A stretch of 64,000 bases of DNA from Archegozetes longisetosus (taxonomy: Eukaryota; Arthropoda; Arachnida; Sarcoptiformes; Trhypochthoniidae): positions 6,248,001 to 6,312,000 of the forward strand of contig JAEMBT020000005.1 of assembly GCA_018873245.2 (NCBI GenBank), given 5' to 3'. The translations under genes and the position numbers were made by a program. The notes beneath the pieces are model-generated. The model did no database searches. It saw nothing but the letters and a program-made list of their open reading frames with translations, and had not been told where the DNA came from. Of this stretch, positions 35,309 through 46,537 are shown piece by piece; position 1 is the first letter of the stretch; every line of letters begins with the position of its first letter.

Positions 35309-35876
35309 GGTCATTCTAGAGTATACGCCACCCCATCCTACTACAGTATACGCCACCCCTAGACTTACTACAGTATTCGCCACCCTCGGACCTACGATTG
35401 TATATATTATCTATCAGGTTAGGTTGATTAGGTGGGTTAATTGGGTTATGTGGATTAAGCGGATTATGTGAGTTAGGTGATTTACGTATATTACGTAGGT
35501 TAGGTCTGGTTTCAACAGGTTAGTTAAGGTTTGGATATGTTAGATCTGTTCTGGACAGATTAGGTTAGGTGTAAAATGTTGTAGAAATTTACAATACGCC
35601 GATATATTCTGCAATCTTTGAAGAAACTGAAATGCAACGTACACTTTAACTTTTTTCAGCGTACTGCAATAGGAAGCTTTAGTTGCATTACATTGTATTT
35701 ATGTTTTTAAAGCATTGATCTGGTTATTTATTTACATACATAATATTCAATAAAAATGCACGTACTGGGGCTCTGAGATGGAGAATTTAATTAATGCTTG
35801 AAGTAATGGTATATACTCTAGTAGGTCCAGGGGTTGCGAATAAAGTAGTAGGGATCGCGTATACTGTAGAATGACC
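35309..35876. mobile_element. MITE with GGTCATTCTA ends and internal subrepeats
   Basis: 568 bases with ends GGTCATTCTAGAGTATACGC and, reversed from the right, GGTCATTCTACAGTATACGC: about 20-bp inverted repeats with one mismatch. The left side repeats a CTACAGTATACGCCACCCC-like motif three times (35316-35392). Next comes a zone of degenerate GGTTA/TTAGG motifs (35415-35580). No coding sequence. The superfamily is not assigned. Confidence 0.7.
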
Positions 35877-36068
35877 AAACAATAATTTTATTTTTAAAGT
35901 AAATTTATTAAACGATGTACTGAATTTTAACTTAACAATATATCAATTTTAAAATGAGATATAATTAGTGATACAAAATTTATTAATGAAAACATCTTAA
36001 AACATAACTAAAGATATAAAGTATTGATGAATTTAAATAATGAGAAGACTAGTAAGCAAGTATCACAT

Positions 36069-38024
36069 TTAATCGACTTCCTCAATAGTTGGACCACTTC
36101 CTCCAGTAGAACCACCAGCTCCTGCACCATCACCAGGAGCACCACCTGGGAATCCATCTGGAAAACCTCCAGGAGCCCCACCGGCTGACTGATATAATTT
36201 AGTGATGATTGGATTACAAATGCCCTCCAATTCTTTTTGTTTGTGTTCAAATTCGTCTTTGTCTGCCAATTGGTTTGAGTCCAACCATTTGATGATATCT
36301 TGAACTTTGTCCAGAATCTTCTTGCGATCGTCTTCTGGAATCTTGTCTTTAACTTTCTCGTCTTCAACTGTTGACTTAATGTTGAAGGCATAGGATTCGA
36401 GTGAGTTTTTGGCCTGAATGCGTTCTCTTTGTTTTTCGTCTTCGTCTTTGTAACTCTCGGCTTCTTTAACCATTCTTTCGATTTCTTCTTTCGAAAGTCT
36501 TCCCTTGTCATTAGTGATGGTAATTTTGTTTTCTTTTCCTGTGCTCTTATCGACTGCAGATACATTTAGAATACCGTTGGCATCGATATCGAAGGTTACC
36601 TCAATCTGAGGTACACCTCTTGGTGCAGGTGGGATTCCAGTTAATTCAAATTTACCCAAAAGATTGTTATCTTTGGTCATGGCTCGTTCGCCTTCATACA
36701 CTTGAATCAATACTCCGGGCTGGTTATCAGAATAGGTGGTAAATGTTTGTGTTTGTCGAGTGGGAATTGTTGTGTTGCGTTTAATTAGTGTTGTCATAAC
36801 ACCTCCAGCTGTCTCAATACCAAGAGATAGTGGTGTCACGTCCAACAGGAGTAAGTCTTGTACTGCTTCGCTCTTATCCCCGTTAAGGATTGCGGCCTGG
36901 ACCGCAGCTCCGTATGCGACTGCTTCGTCTGGATTTATGCTTTTGTTCAGATCTTTACCATTGAAGAAGTCTTGTAGTAGTTTTTGAATCTTTGGAATAC
37001 GAGTGGATCCACCAACCAAAACTATTTCATTGATCTGTGCTTTATCTAATTTTGCGTCACGAAGGGATTTCTCGACTGGATCAAGAGTTGATCGGAATAG
37101 ATCGGCATTCAGTTCTTCAAATCTGGCTCTTGTGATGGTGGAGTAGAAGTCAATGCCTTCGAAAAGTGAATCGATTTCAACGGAGGCCTGAGTCGATGAC
37201 GAAAGAGTTCGTTTTGCTCTTTCGCACGCAGTTCTCAATCGTCTCAACGCTCTCTTATTTACTGACAGATCTTTTTTGTGTTTACGTTTGAATTCTTGAA
37301 CGAAATGGTTGACCATTCGGTTGTCGAAGTCTTCTCCACCTAAATGTGTGTCACCGGCTGTTGACTTCACTTCGAAAATGCCGTCTTCAATCGTAAGGAT
37401 AGAAACATCGAATGTTCCACCACCCAAATCGAAAATCAAAACATTTCTTTCACCGCTTCCCTTCTTGTCTAAACCATAAGCAATGGCTGCAGCTGTCGGC
37501 TCATTGATGATTCTCAATACATTCAAACCAGAGATGGTACCAGCATCTTTTGTTGCTTGTCTTTGACTGTCGTTGAAATAAGCGGGGACTGTAACGACTG
37601 CGTTAGTCACAGTTTTACCCAAATAGGCCTCTGCGATTTCTTTCATCTTTACCAAAACCATGGATGAGATCTCTTCAGGGAAAAATTGTTTGCTCTCTCC
37701 CTTGTAATCGACCTGAATCTTGGGTTTTCCAGCATCGTTCACAACAGTAAAGGGCCAGTGTTTCATATCTGACTGAACTGATGTGTCGTCGAAACGACGA
37801 CCAATTAATCGTTTTGCGTCAAATACTGTGTTCGATGGGTTCATAGCCACTTGATTCTTCGCAGCATCTCCAATGAGTCGTTCGGTATCAGTGAAGGCCA
37901 CATATGAAGGTGTTGTTCTGTTTCCCTGATCATTAGCAATGATCTCAACTTTGCCATGCTGAAACACACCAACACATGAATAAGTTGTGCCTAAATCAAT
38001 ACCAATTGCTGGAACTTTTGCCAT
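36069..38024 (-). CDS. hsp70: Hsp70-B, inducible cytosolic heat-shock protein 70
   Basis: Intronless, 651 residues, all Hsp70 signatures and a GPTIEEVD end. Almost identical in protein to hsp70-C; differences I see lie mainly in the lid (QRERIQ against QKERIQ) and the Gly-rich tail (FPDG and GDGA variants). The identity with hsp70-C continues for about 50 bases past the stop. The promoter has a TATATAAG at 38188-38195 and an HSE at 38211-38235. The poly-A hexamer is at 35904-35909, about 160 bases past the stop. Confidence 0.97.
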   Translation of the reverse strand: MAKVPAIGIDLGTTYSCVGVFQHGKVEIIANDQGNRTTPSYVAFTDTERLIGDAAKNQVAMNPSNTVFDAKRLIGRRFDDTSVQSDMKHWPFTVVNDAGKPKIQVDYKGESKQFFPEEISSMVLVKMKEIAEAYLGKTVTNAVVTVPAYFNDSQRQATKDAGTISGLNVLRIINEPTAAAIAYGLDKKGSGERNVLIFDLGGGTFDVSILTIEDGIFEVKSTAGDTHLGGEDFDNRMVNHFVQEFKRKHKKDLSVNKRALRRLRTACERAKRTLSSSTQASVEIDSLFEGIDFYSTITRARFEELNADLFRSTLDPVEKSLRDAKLDKAQINEIVLVGGSTRIPKIQKLLQDFFNGKDLNKSINPDEAVAYGAAVQAAILNGDKSEAVQDLLLLDVTPLSLGIETAGGVMTTLIKRNTTIPTRQTQTFTTYSDNQPGVLIQVYEGERAMTKDNNLLGKFELTGIPPAPRGVPQIEVTFDIDANGILNVSAVDKSTGKENKITITNDKGRLSKEEIERMVKEAESYKDEDEKQRERIQAKNSLESYAFNIKSTVEDEKVKDKIPEDDRKKILDKVQDIIKWLDSNQLADKDEFEHKQKELEGICNPIITKLYQSAGGAPGGFPDGFPGGAPGDGAGAGGSTGGSGPTIEEVD

Positions 38025-38187
38025 TTCGATAATTTAATTTACTTAAAATAAATCAATTTATTATAACAATTAATAACTATGTTTACACTTGAAAAGTATT
38101 AAAATATTTTCGTTAAGGTTTAGAGCTTTTAGTTACTAATTCGCACTTTTTACAGTATTTCAATGTTTGCTTTGCGCCAATGTTTGC

Positions 38188-38235
38188 CTTATATATACTT
38201 AAGGTGAGTGTTTCCAGCATTTTCTCGAACACTCC
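38188..38235 (-). promoter_or_regulatory. TATA box and heat-shock element of hsp70-B
   Basis: TATATAAG (minus) at 38188-38195. On the plus strand TTC, GCA, TTC, GAA and CTC start at 38212, 38217, 38222, 38227 and 38232, the same five-unit register and sequence as hsp70-A. Confidence 0.85.
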
Positions 38236-38607
38236 ACACAAATCTATTTTAGTGCTCATAACTATTTTTTCAAACACTTGATTCGCGCGAACTTTTGCTA
38301 CACTTGTGTTTTCATCGACTTATTTTTAAATGCAATTTGAAGGATTGTATTATATATTTAAATATTTGAACAGATTTTTATTTATAAGAGAATCACATTT
38401 TGTTAAAATGAGTTTGAGCGCGAATTACAAATGAGGTTTTAATACAAAGTTAACATAATAAATAACACATTTACAGACTATTGTAATTTGTATGCAGCTA
38501 TCATTTCAACTTTGTGTTCCGGAAATCTTTAATAAACTAATAACTAAATCAGATAAAGTTTTCAAATTTGGCATAATTATACTTATTTACCGATATTTCA
38601 ATTTTAA
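38236..38607. other. Distal 5' flank of hsp70-B
   Basis: AT-rich, partly similar to other hsp70 flanks near the promoter. No gene seen. Confidence 0.4.
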
Positions 38608-38745
38608 TTACAAAAGATGTTGAAAATGCCCGCCGTTCACTGAAATACGGAGGTGATTGCGAAGAGCCATTCTTCAGAAACATCTCAAAATATTTCAGAG
38701 CTAGTGTTTTTAATTTCTTTTTAATGTTTAATTTCAACTTATCGA
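38608..38745 (-). pseudogene. C-terminal relic of a Tc1/IS630-like transposase
   Basis: A minus-strand frame ends in LRISVNGGHFQHLL and a TAA at 38608. Many Tc1/IS630-type transposases of arthropods end in such a GGHFEHL motif. Upstream, shifted by one frame, lies an LDKLKLNIKKKLKTL segment typical of the preceding helix. Only about 45 codons survive and no inverted ends were assigned. Confidence 0.55.
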
Positions 38746-39890
38746 GGTTTTTGTGAATCTGAGAGATACACTCGATCTTTCAAATGTTTTCATAAAAAAT
38801 AATTAGGACTCCTCTCTCTTGCTTCACTTATCGGATAATTTCAAAGAGTAACCAACAGCTCTTAACGGAGATTAATCAGCCAAAGTTGATCAGATTCAAT
38901 AATTCCCGATTATTTTCTTTATCGAAATATTTAAAAGATCGAGTATAACTTCCAAATCCATAAAATCTCAATGAATTGAAATTAAACATTAAAATGTAAA
39001 TTAAAAGTATTAGCGCTGAAACATTGCGAAACGTTTCTGAAGATATGGTTCATCGTGTTCACGTCTGTATTTTAGGGACCGACAGGCGCTTTCAACATAT
39101 ATTGTCATTTAAATTTATTTGTCGATAAATAAACTATAGCTGTGTCAAATTTCAAGTTTTATCTCATTTAATTATAATGTCATCAAAAGTTTTTAGTACG
39201 CTAAGTTAAAATGATAGCTTTGTATAGTTTCGTTAGTGTTTCGAAATTGCGTGCAATCTTAACACAAATAAACATTAGTGAAACGTAGATTTTCCTACGT
39301 TGGCGTCAGTATACGCTCGACATTTACTCACTTTCAAAAAATCCGAGCGCCAAACATTTTTTTGGCCTGAGCGTTAGCGTGAGCATCGAGCGTAGAATCA
39401 CTGAATATTCTTAATTGAAGTTTATTGAATCAGAATACAAGAAAACTGTTTGCAAATCTAGATTATTTGAGTAACTAAATTCAATTCAAATCTTGACAGA
39501 AATCGATTTTGACAAGTAACCTCTCTTTCGAACTTCTAATATAGAGCAATCGGCACTTCGTTTATGACAGTCCGATAATAAGTTATTAATACATTGCCTA
39601 CATTATGCTTTTACCATTAACATCAAAATGTAAATCTCGTTATAGAACTGAAGCCTTCAGTTGCTTTCAGCTTATTTTGGGTTGCACTTGCCCTAAAATT
39701 TAATTTTAAAAAAAATAGACAATGTTTCATTTTAAAAATAAATTTATTAAATAATTTCCTAAATTTTTAAAATAACAGAACATCATTTTTAAAATAAGCT
39801 ATAACTAATAATACAAAACTTACGAAATCAACTAAAACATTTCTAGAGGTCAAACTCAAGTATCAGATGTCGGATCACGAAGTATTACGT
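38746..39890. other. Spacer and hsp70 3' flank with a dispersed repeat
   Basis: 39290-39405 resembles 48010-48130: both have ACGCTCGAC(A/G)TTTACTC(A/G)C and CCGAG(C/T)GCC(A/G)A motifs, and the first is bounded by imperfect inverted AGTGA...TCACT motifs. 39390-39890 matches hsp70 3' flanks elsewhere. No gene. Confidence 0.45.
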
Positions 39891-40555
39891 TTAATCAACT
39901 TCTTCCTTCATTGGAGCTACCAGCCGCCGCGCTACCACCAGAAGCACCGCCTGGGAATCCACCAGAAAATCTCCAGGAGTCCCACCGGCTGACTGATACA
40001 ATTTAGTGATGATTGGATTACAAATGCCCTCCAACTCTTTTTGCTTGTGATCAAATTTGTCCTTTCCTGCCAATTGATTTGAGTCAAATATTAGAGAATG
40101 TGGTGAATAGATTGTAAAACCGCTTATCAGAATAGGTGATATTTGTTGGGTGTAAATTATTGTGTTGCGTTTGATTAGTGTTCACCAGCAGGAGAGTATC
40201 AGCACCTTTTGTAGCTTGCTTCTGACTGTCGTTGAAATAAGCAGCAACTATAATGATTGCTTTGGTCGTAGTTTTACACAAATAGGCCTCAGCAATTTCT
40301 TTCATCTTCACTAAAACCACGGATCAGATCTCTCAAGGGAAACATTGTTTGATATGCCTCTTGTAATCCATCTGAATCTTGGGTTTTCCAGTGTCATTCA
40401 TAACAGCGAAGGGTAAGTCTTTCATATCCGATCGAACCAATAAAGCGGTGATCGATCAATTGTTAGTAATAATTTCAATTTTTACAATATTAGGATACAT
40501 CAACACAATGATTAACCATACCTAAATCAATACCAATTTCCGAAAATTCTACCTT
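39891..40555 (-). pseudogene. hsp70 pseudogene 3 (internally deleted)
   Basis: A 665-base remnant with the order of an hsp70 but large internal deletions. The N-terminal IGIDLG piece is near 40530. A middle piece with [13 protein letters not shown] and [12 protein letters not shown] (40200-40320) follows, then a fragment of the linker to substrate-binding region (KRNT, about 40165). The last piece has [20 protein letters not shown] and a frame that still ends in EEVD at 39891 after a shifted Gly-rich part. Several stops and frameshifts; not functional. Confidence 0.85.
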
Positions 40556-40784
40556 ATTTAATTTAATCGATATGGTATTAAATAAAATTCAAAGTTATAA
40601 TCAAAATTTGAATCATCACTATTTTTAAGATTTAAAAAGGTTTTACAAAAAATTATTTTCGCTTAAATTACTTCTAACTACGATTGTAATCAACTTATTA
40701 ATGTATTAAGCACAATATTTCATATTTCTAATCAATAATAGCTTTGATAAGTGGAGTGTGAGTATAATGAAATGATTAGAGTTA
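40556..40784 (-). repeat. hsp70 5' flank upstream of pseudogene 3
   Basis: Similar to 30713-30910 and 16030-16190. It is cut at 40784 by a mariner-type element, at a point where the uninterrupted flank reads 'gttacaac' near 30905. Confidence 0.6.
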
Positions 40785-41344
40785 CAGTGGTGTACAAAAG
40801 TAATCTGCGTTTGCTAAAACTTTAGAAAAAGTTCAATAAAATGAAAACTCCTGTTAATAGAAATAATCAAAAATGGTTTTTAAATTGAGAGTGTGTTATT
40901 CAATAATGACAGTAAAAATAACTTAAATCTATTTTGTAGTTTAGAAGTTATTTGAAAAAATGTCTCATAACTGTTGATCAAAAGTAATCTTCACCATTGG
41001 TTTAAAGGCATTTGTTTTATATGAGATATTAGTATGTTCAATAAGTTCGTAGAATCAGAGAAACCACTGAGTTTTTCAGACTTTTCTCAGTAAATTATTC
41101 AAATATGACCTAAATGATGAAAATTGAACTGACCCATCTTTTTCTACTAATTATCAAAGAAATTTTAAAAATTCTCTTCGCCATTGAAAAAAAGTAAACG
41201 GCAAGTGAGGGGACTTTTTGGACACAAGCTTTCGTCATTTGATTAAAACTGCTTATAACTTGATGCTTATCTCCCGTTAATATATTCACTATTCCTGCTT
41301 ATTGTCTGATCTAGTTAATCAGGTCTTTTCTGATGAGATTATCG

Positions 41345-41560
41345 GAGGTGAATTTGAAAACATCACCGTAGAATCCAAGCCTACAGTCGAAATCCTCTGA
41401 ATGAAAGATCCAAGCAACCGGATCAGTCAATTAGCTGAACATGTCAAAGTGTCAACTGGAAGATTGCATCGAGTTGTGTGCAATAACCTCGACATGGTGA
41501 AGATTTGTGTTAAGTTTGCCAACATTTTTGTAATTTTCTCTTTCGAGAATTCATAAAAAG
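41345..41560 (+). pseudogene. mariner transposase helix-turn-helix relic
   Basis: A frame encodes PSNRISQLAEHVKVSTGRLH followed by RVVCNNLDMVKICVKFAN, matching the second helix-turn-helix and the 'LHEDLGMRKVCARWVP'-type linker of mariner transposases. A TGA lies just before ATG 41401, in the same frame as upstream homologous sequence, and nothing of the DDD core remains. Confidence 0.6.
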
Positions 41561-41711
41561 GAATGCATTAAATCTTCGACAAGTGGTAGAAACAGATGGA
41601 TCAGGTCAATCATCATTATTTAGGTCATATTTGAATAATTTACTGAGAAAAGTCTGAAAAATTCAGTGGTTTCTCTGATTCTATGAACTTATTGAACATA
41701 CTAATATTTCT

Positions 41712-42067
41712 ATAAGGTCAAGTAATTCAAACATCTGAAGATTAATTAGATTTCTCTCTGCAAAAGTGAGAAGTATTACCGAAAAACATCAAAATATTCG
41801 AAGATCGTTAAAATCAAATCAGTTTTAATTTTAGAAAAGTGCCCTATTTTAAAAAAGATTCTCAACACTTTTGCTTTAGCATTGGTTTTAATGGGATGTA
41901 AACGAACTTTAAAAATCTCTTTTAAAATAGGGTACTTTTCTAAAATTAAAACTGATTTGATTTTAACGATCTTCAAATATGTTGATGTTTTCGGTAATAC
42001 TTTTCACTTTTACAGAAAGAAATCCAATTAATCTTGAGATGTTTGAATTACTTGACCTTATAGAAAA
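41712..42067. mobile_element. Nested foldback MITE inside the mariner-type right arm
   Basis: The ends are TATAAGGTCAAGTAATTC and its reverse complement. Arms of about 150 bases are nearly identical around a spacer of about 40-50 bases near 41880. It interrupts the outer inverted repeat (left-arm sequence 'atgagatattag' is split here), so it inserted later. Confidence 0.75.
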
Positions 42068-42375
42068 ATCTCATATAAAACAAATGCCTTTAAACCAATG
42101 GTGAAGATTAATTTTGATCAACAGTTATGAGACATTTTTTCAAATAACTTCTAAACTATAAAATAGATTTAAGTCATTTTTACTGTCATTATTGAATAAC
42201 ACACTCTCAATTTAAAAACAATTTTTGATTATTTCTATTAACAGGAGTTTGATAATGCTCATTTTTATTTAATGATGACAGTTGTTGAATAGGACACTCA
42301 ATTGAAATTTTAGCTTAGCAAAAAAGCAAATTTGGCAAATTTTTGCAACTTACCTTTGTTTAAAACTTGTACAAT

Positions 42376-42701
42376 AGAGCTAGTTACAGGTTCATTAAAA
42401 GATATTTTTAAACCAAATATTATCTGAGTTATACTTTTGCATTAACATCAAAGAATAAGCTTCACTAAATGACTAAAGCCTTAATTCACTCCCAGCTAAC
42501 TTTAGGGTTAACTTAACTCAAGATTAGAAGAAATATAAAACGTTTATATATTTTAAATAAATTTATTAAATAATTTTTTTAATTTTAACTATCAGTATAT
42601 TATTTTTACAATGAACTAAGACAACTTAAAACATTTCCAAAAGTGAAACTTAAGTATTAATGAATTTAAATAATGAGAAGACTAGTAAGCAAGTATCACA
42701 T
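42376..42701 (-). other. 3' flank of hsp70-C
   Basis: Recurrent 3' flank with an AATAAA (minus) at 42562-42567, about 140 bases past the stop. Confidence 0.55.
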
Positions 42702-44657
42702 TTAATCGACTTCCTCAATAGTTGGACCACTTCCTCCAGTAGAACCACCAGCTCCTGCACCACCTCCAGGAGCGCCACCAGGAGCACCACCTGGAAAACC
42801 TCCAGGAGCCCCACCGGCTGACTGATATAATTTAGTGATGATTGGATTACAAATGCCCTCCAACTCTTTTTGTTTGTGTTCAAATTCGTCTTTATCTGCC
42901 AATTGGTTTGAGTCCAACCATTTGATGATATCTTGAACTTTGTCCAGAATCTTCTTGCGATCGTCTTCTGGAATCTTGTCTTTAACTTTCTCGTCTTCAA
43001 CTGTTGACTTAATGTTGAAGGCATAGGACTCGAGTGAGTTTTTGGCCTGAATGCGTTCTTTTTGCTTTTCGTCTTCGTCTTTGTAACTCTCGGCTTCTTT
43101 AACCATTCTTTCGATTTCTTCTTTCGAAAGTCTTCCCTTGTCGTTAGTGATGGTAATTTTGTTCTCTTTTCCTGTGCTCTTATCGACTGCAGATACATTT
43201 AGAATACCGTTGGCATCGATATCGAAGGTCACCTCAATCTGAGGTACACCTCTTGGTGCAGGTGGGATTCCAGTTAATTCAAATTTACCCAAAAGATTGT
43301 TATCTTTGGTCATGGCTCGTTCGCCTTCATACACTTGAATCAATACTCCGGGCTGGTTATCAGAATAGGTGGTGAATGTTTGTGTTTGTCGAGTGGGAAT
43401 TGTTGTGTTGCGTTTAATTAGTGTTGTCATAACGCCTCCAGCTGTCTCAATACCAAGAGATAGTGGTGTCACGTCCAACAGGAGTAAGTCTTGTACTGCT
43501 TCGCTCTTATCCCCGTTAAGGATTGCGGCCTGGACTGCAGCTCCGTATGCGACTGCTTCGTCTGGATTTATGCTTTTGTTCAGATCTTTACCATTGAAGA
43601 AGTCTTGTAGTAGTTTCTGAATCTTTGGAATACGAGTGGATCCACCAACCAAAACTATTTCATTGATCTGTGCTTTATCTAATTTTGCGTCACGAAGGGA
43701 TTTCTCGACTGGGTCAAGAGTTGATCGGAATAGATCGGCATTCAGTTCTTCAAATCTGGCTCTTGTGATGGTGGAGTAGAAGTCAATGCCTTCGAAAAGT
43801 GAATCGATTTCAACGGAGGCCTGAGTTGATGATGAAAGAGTTCGTTTTGCTCTTTCGCACGCAGTTCTCAATCGTCTCAACGCTCTCTTATTTACTGACA
43901 AATCTTTTTTGTGTTTACGTTTGAATTCTTGAACGAAATGGTTGACCATTCGGTTGTCGAAGTCTTCTCCACCTAAATGTGTGTCACCGGCTGTTGACTT
44001 GACTTCGAAAATGCCGTCTTCAATCGTAAGGATAGAAACATCGAATGTTCCACCACCCAAATCGAAAATCAAAACATTTCTTTCACCGCTTCCCTTCTTG
44101 TCTAAACCATAAGCAATGGCTGCAGCTGTCGGCTCATTGATGATTCTCAATACATTCAAACCAGAGATGGTACCAGCATCTTTTGTTGCTTGTCTTTGAC
44201 TGTCGTTGAAATAAGCGGGGACTGTAACGACTGCGTTAGTTACAGTTTTACCCAAATAGGCCTCTGCGATTTCTTTCATCTTTACCAAAACCATGGATGA
44301 GATCTCTTCAGGGAAAAATTGTTTGCTCTCTCCCTTGTAATCGACCTGAATCTTGGGTTTTCCAGCATCGTTCACAACAGTAAAGGGCCAGTGTTTCATA
44401 TCTGACTGAACTGATGTGTCGTCGAAACGACGACCAATTAATCGTTTGGCGTCAAACACTGTGTTCGATGGATTCATAGCCACTTGATTCTTCGCAGCAT
44501 CACCAATGAGCCTTTCGGTATCAGTGAAGGCCACATACGAAGGTGTTGTTCTGTTTCCCTGATCATTAGCAATGATCTCAACTTTGCCATGCTGAAACAC
44601 ACCAACACATGAATAGGTTGTGCCCAAATCAATACCAATTGCTGGAACTTTTGCCAT
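42702..44657 (-). CDS. hsp70: Hsp70-C, inducible cytosolic heat-shock protein 70
   Basis: Intronless, 651 residues, complete with [38 protein letters not shown] and a C-terminal GPTIEEVD after a run of GGAP repeats. The coding region is closest to hsp70-B, whereas its promoter and 5' UTR are closest to hsp70-A. The TATA box and HSE are at 44815-44860. About 1.9 kb upstream lies copy 2 of the TTCTAGAA-bearing element. Confidence 0.97.
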   Translation of the reverse strand: MAKVPAIGIDLGTTYSCVGVFQHGKVEIIANDQGNRTTPSYVAFTDTERLIGDAAKNQVAMNPSNTVFDAKRLIGRRFDDTSVQSDMKHWPFTVVNDAGKPKIQVDYKGESKQFFPEEISSMVLVKMKEIAEAYLGKTVTNAVVTVPAYFNDSQRQATKDAGTISGLNVLRIINEPTAAAIAYGLDKKGSGERNVLIFDLGGGTFDVSILTIEDGIFEVKSTAGDTHLGGEDFDNRMVNHFVQEFKRKHKKDLSVNKRALRRLRTACERAKRTLSSSTQASVEIDSLFEGIDFYSTITRARFEELNADLFRSTLDPVEKSLRDAKLDKAQINEIVLVGGSTRIPKIQKLLQDFFNGKDLNKSINPDEAVAYGAAVQAAILNGDKSEAVQDLLLLDVTPLSLGIETAGGVMTTLIKRNTTIPTRQTQTFTTYSDNQPGVLIQVYEGERAMTKDNNLLGKFELTGIPPAPRGVPQIEVTFDIDANGILNVSAVDKSTGKENKITITNDKGRLSKEEIERMVKEAESYKDEDEKQKERIQAKNSLESYAFNIKSTVEDEKVKDKIPEDDRKKILDKVQDIIKWLDSNQLADKDEFEHKQKELEGICNPIITKLYQSAGGAPGGFPGGAPGGAPGGGAGAGGSTGGSGPTIEEVD

Positions 44658-44814
44658 TTCGATAATTTAATTTACTTAATGTGAAATGAGATTTTATATA
44701 ACAATGAATAGTTAGCACTTTTAAAGTGTTAGATACTTTAGTTAAGCGCAGAGCTTTTAGTTACTACTCACACTATTATTAGTATATGACTGTTCGCTTA
44801 GCGCTCGTCTATCC

Positions 44815-44860
44815 CTTATATACTTAAAATGACGTTTTCTAGCGCTTTCTCGAATACTCC
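44815..44860 (-). promoter_or_regulatory. TATA box and heat-shock element of hsp70-C
   Basis: TATATAAG (minus) at 44815-44822. On the plus strand TTC, GCG, TTC, GAA and CTC start at 44837, 44842, 44847, 44852 and 44857: five half-sites in register, three perfect. Confidence 0.85.
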
Positions 44861-46537
44861 ACACAAATCTATTTTTGTGTACAATACCATTTTAAGAATC
44901 ATAAATTTACACGAGTTACACTGACTTTTGCCACACCTAGTCATTTTATTAAATTAACTCTAAATACAATTTGAATGATAGGATCAAGTATTATAAGTCT
45001 ATATATTTAAACACATTTTTTTATTAGGTATCATATTTTGATTAAATAAATGATCGCCTACTATAATATTCACAATCAATTATAGAAGTTTTGTATAATT
45101 GAAAATGATTTTTGCTATTATTATTAGATTTATATTATTTTTTATAAACATTATGCATTTAAATTGTATTTAACGACTTCGTACTGACTAAAAGAAAAAT
45201 GATTTGTTTGTTTAATACATATAAGACACTATTTATTTCTTGTTTGTTTTTATGTAAAGTTTCAAATGTATTTTTTATGTTAACCTTATCGTAGAGTATT
45301 CGCTCATTTATTATGAGAAAATTTTGCTTCATGTTAAACAATCATGACAATATGCTAAATCTTGAGCAATTTTTTATATTTAACATATTTCGTATTCACT
45401 TTCATATCGTTTTTATTAGTTTGGACCAAAACTCTTTACGCCTATTTAACATTGTTTTATAAAAACGGTTAAGCAATAAATGTGATGTAAACATTATGTG
45501 GTCATAACATAACTTGTCTGGAATGCGATGCATTCTTACTTTTGTCTCTCACTATTAATCACGGATCTACAGCATTTAATTTATTCAGTGAGAAATGCCA
45601 TTTGGGCCGCAGTTTAATGGAGTAGCCGAAATGGTATATTTGATGGTGTGTCTAAGCCCCCTCAAGTTTAGCAAGATATTATTAATAAGCAGGAAGAGTA
45701 TTAGTACTATACTAAAATATCATATTTGTATACCTAAAACTTTTTTTTAAATATGACTTTTGTACGCGCAAAGACTTTTGGTCTAATCTAATATATATGA
45801 TGAACGATCAGTCGATTAATGTTTTATTGTAACGTTTTCCAGTAAACTCTAAATACTTTTTTCGCAAACACCCAATTTTTCTGAACTTAATTAAATTACT
45901 TTAAAGTGTTAGAAACCGTTATCAGTACTTACTTTAAGTTCAGAGTTATTTCATTTTGTTCTAATATTTTAGTACTTCTATGGCTAGAAGTCAATTTTCA
46001 AAAATTAAAATATGCTCAAATTTATAAAAACTAATATATAGTCACGAAAGAGTAAAGAGGAGAGTTGAGACATTTTTTTAAGTTATTTGAGTTGAAATTT
46101 TAAAAATTGGTAGTAACACTATGAAAGCATTATGGAATAATTAATTAAATGTTGTTCTTTTATTTTAAAGTTCGTTGCTACTCATTTATTGACTTCATGA
46201 TTAACAGCATTCAATTCAAATTATGGTTTTAAATTCCCAAAATAAAAATAAAATAACTTTTACTACTAACAATCGAAATCTTAATTTAGTATTTGAAATA
46301 TGCATTTTTCAGTTACGAAACAGCAAACCATACTCTAGGTGTAGAGAATTGAAATTTTGTAAAAGCATTATTTTGATTACTTTGTATAGATTATCATTTC
46401 TTGCATTTGAGACACAAATTTGTTTAATGGAGATTCCGCGGCGAGTCAGAATGTATTAAAATTTTGTGAAATTCTGGTCTTCGACATGATTTAGCCCAAC
46501 TTTTGAGGCTGAAATTTGTTAAATAATTCAATGGAGG
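44861..46537 (-). repeat. Long duplicated 5' flank of hsp70-C
   Basis: No gene. 44900-45420 matches the flank of hsp70-A. 45420-45790 has no counterpart that I noticed. 45790-46530 matches the flanks near 34900-35150, 16380-16660 and 51350-51600. Confidence 0.6.

Larger units (their letters stand above)
40785..42375. mobile_element. Tc1/mariner-type element with long inverted arms
   Basis: The left end CAGTGGTGTACAAAAGTAAT follows a TA, as in Tc1/mariner. The left arm (to about 41160) is repeated in inverse orientation at about 41620-41713 and 42066-42270; a smaller foldback has inserted into the right arm. The right tip is eroded, ending about 42375. Between the arms lies a decayed transposase. 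Removing the insert restores a continuous inverted repeat of over 300 bases. Confidence 0.7.

Noticed and set aside
41776..41976. 66-codon minus-strand frame
   Set aside because: It spans the centre of the nested foldback element, so its apparent protein is a palindrome artefact.
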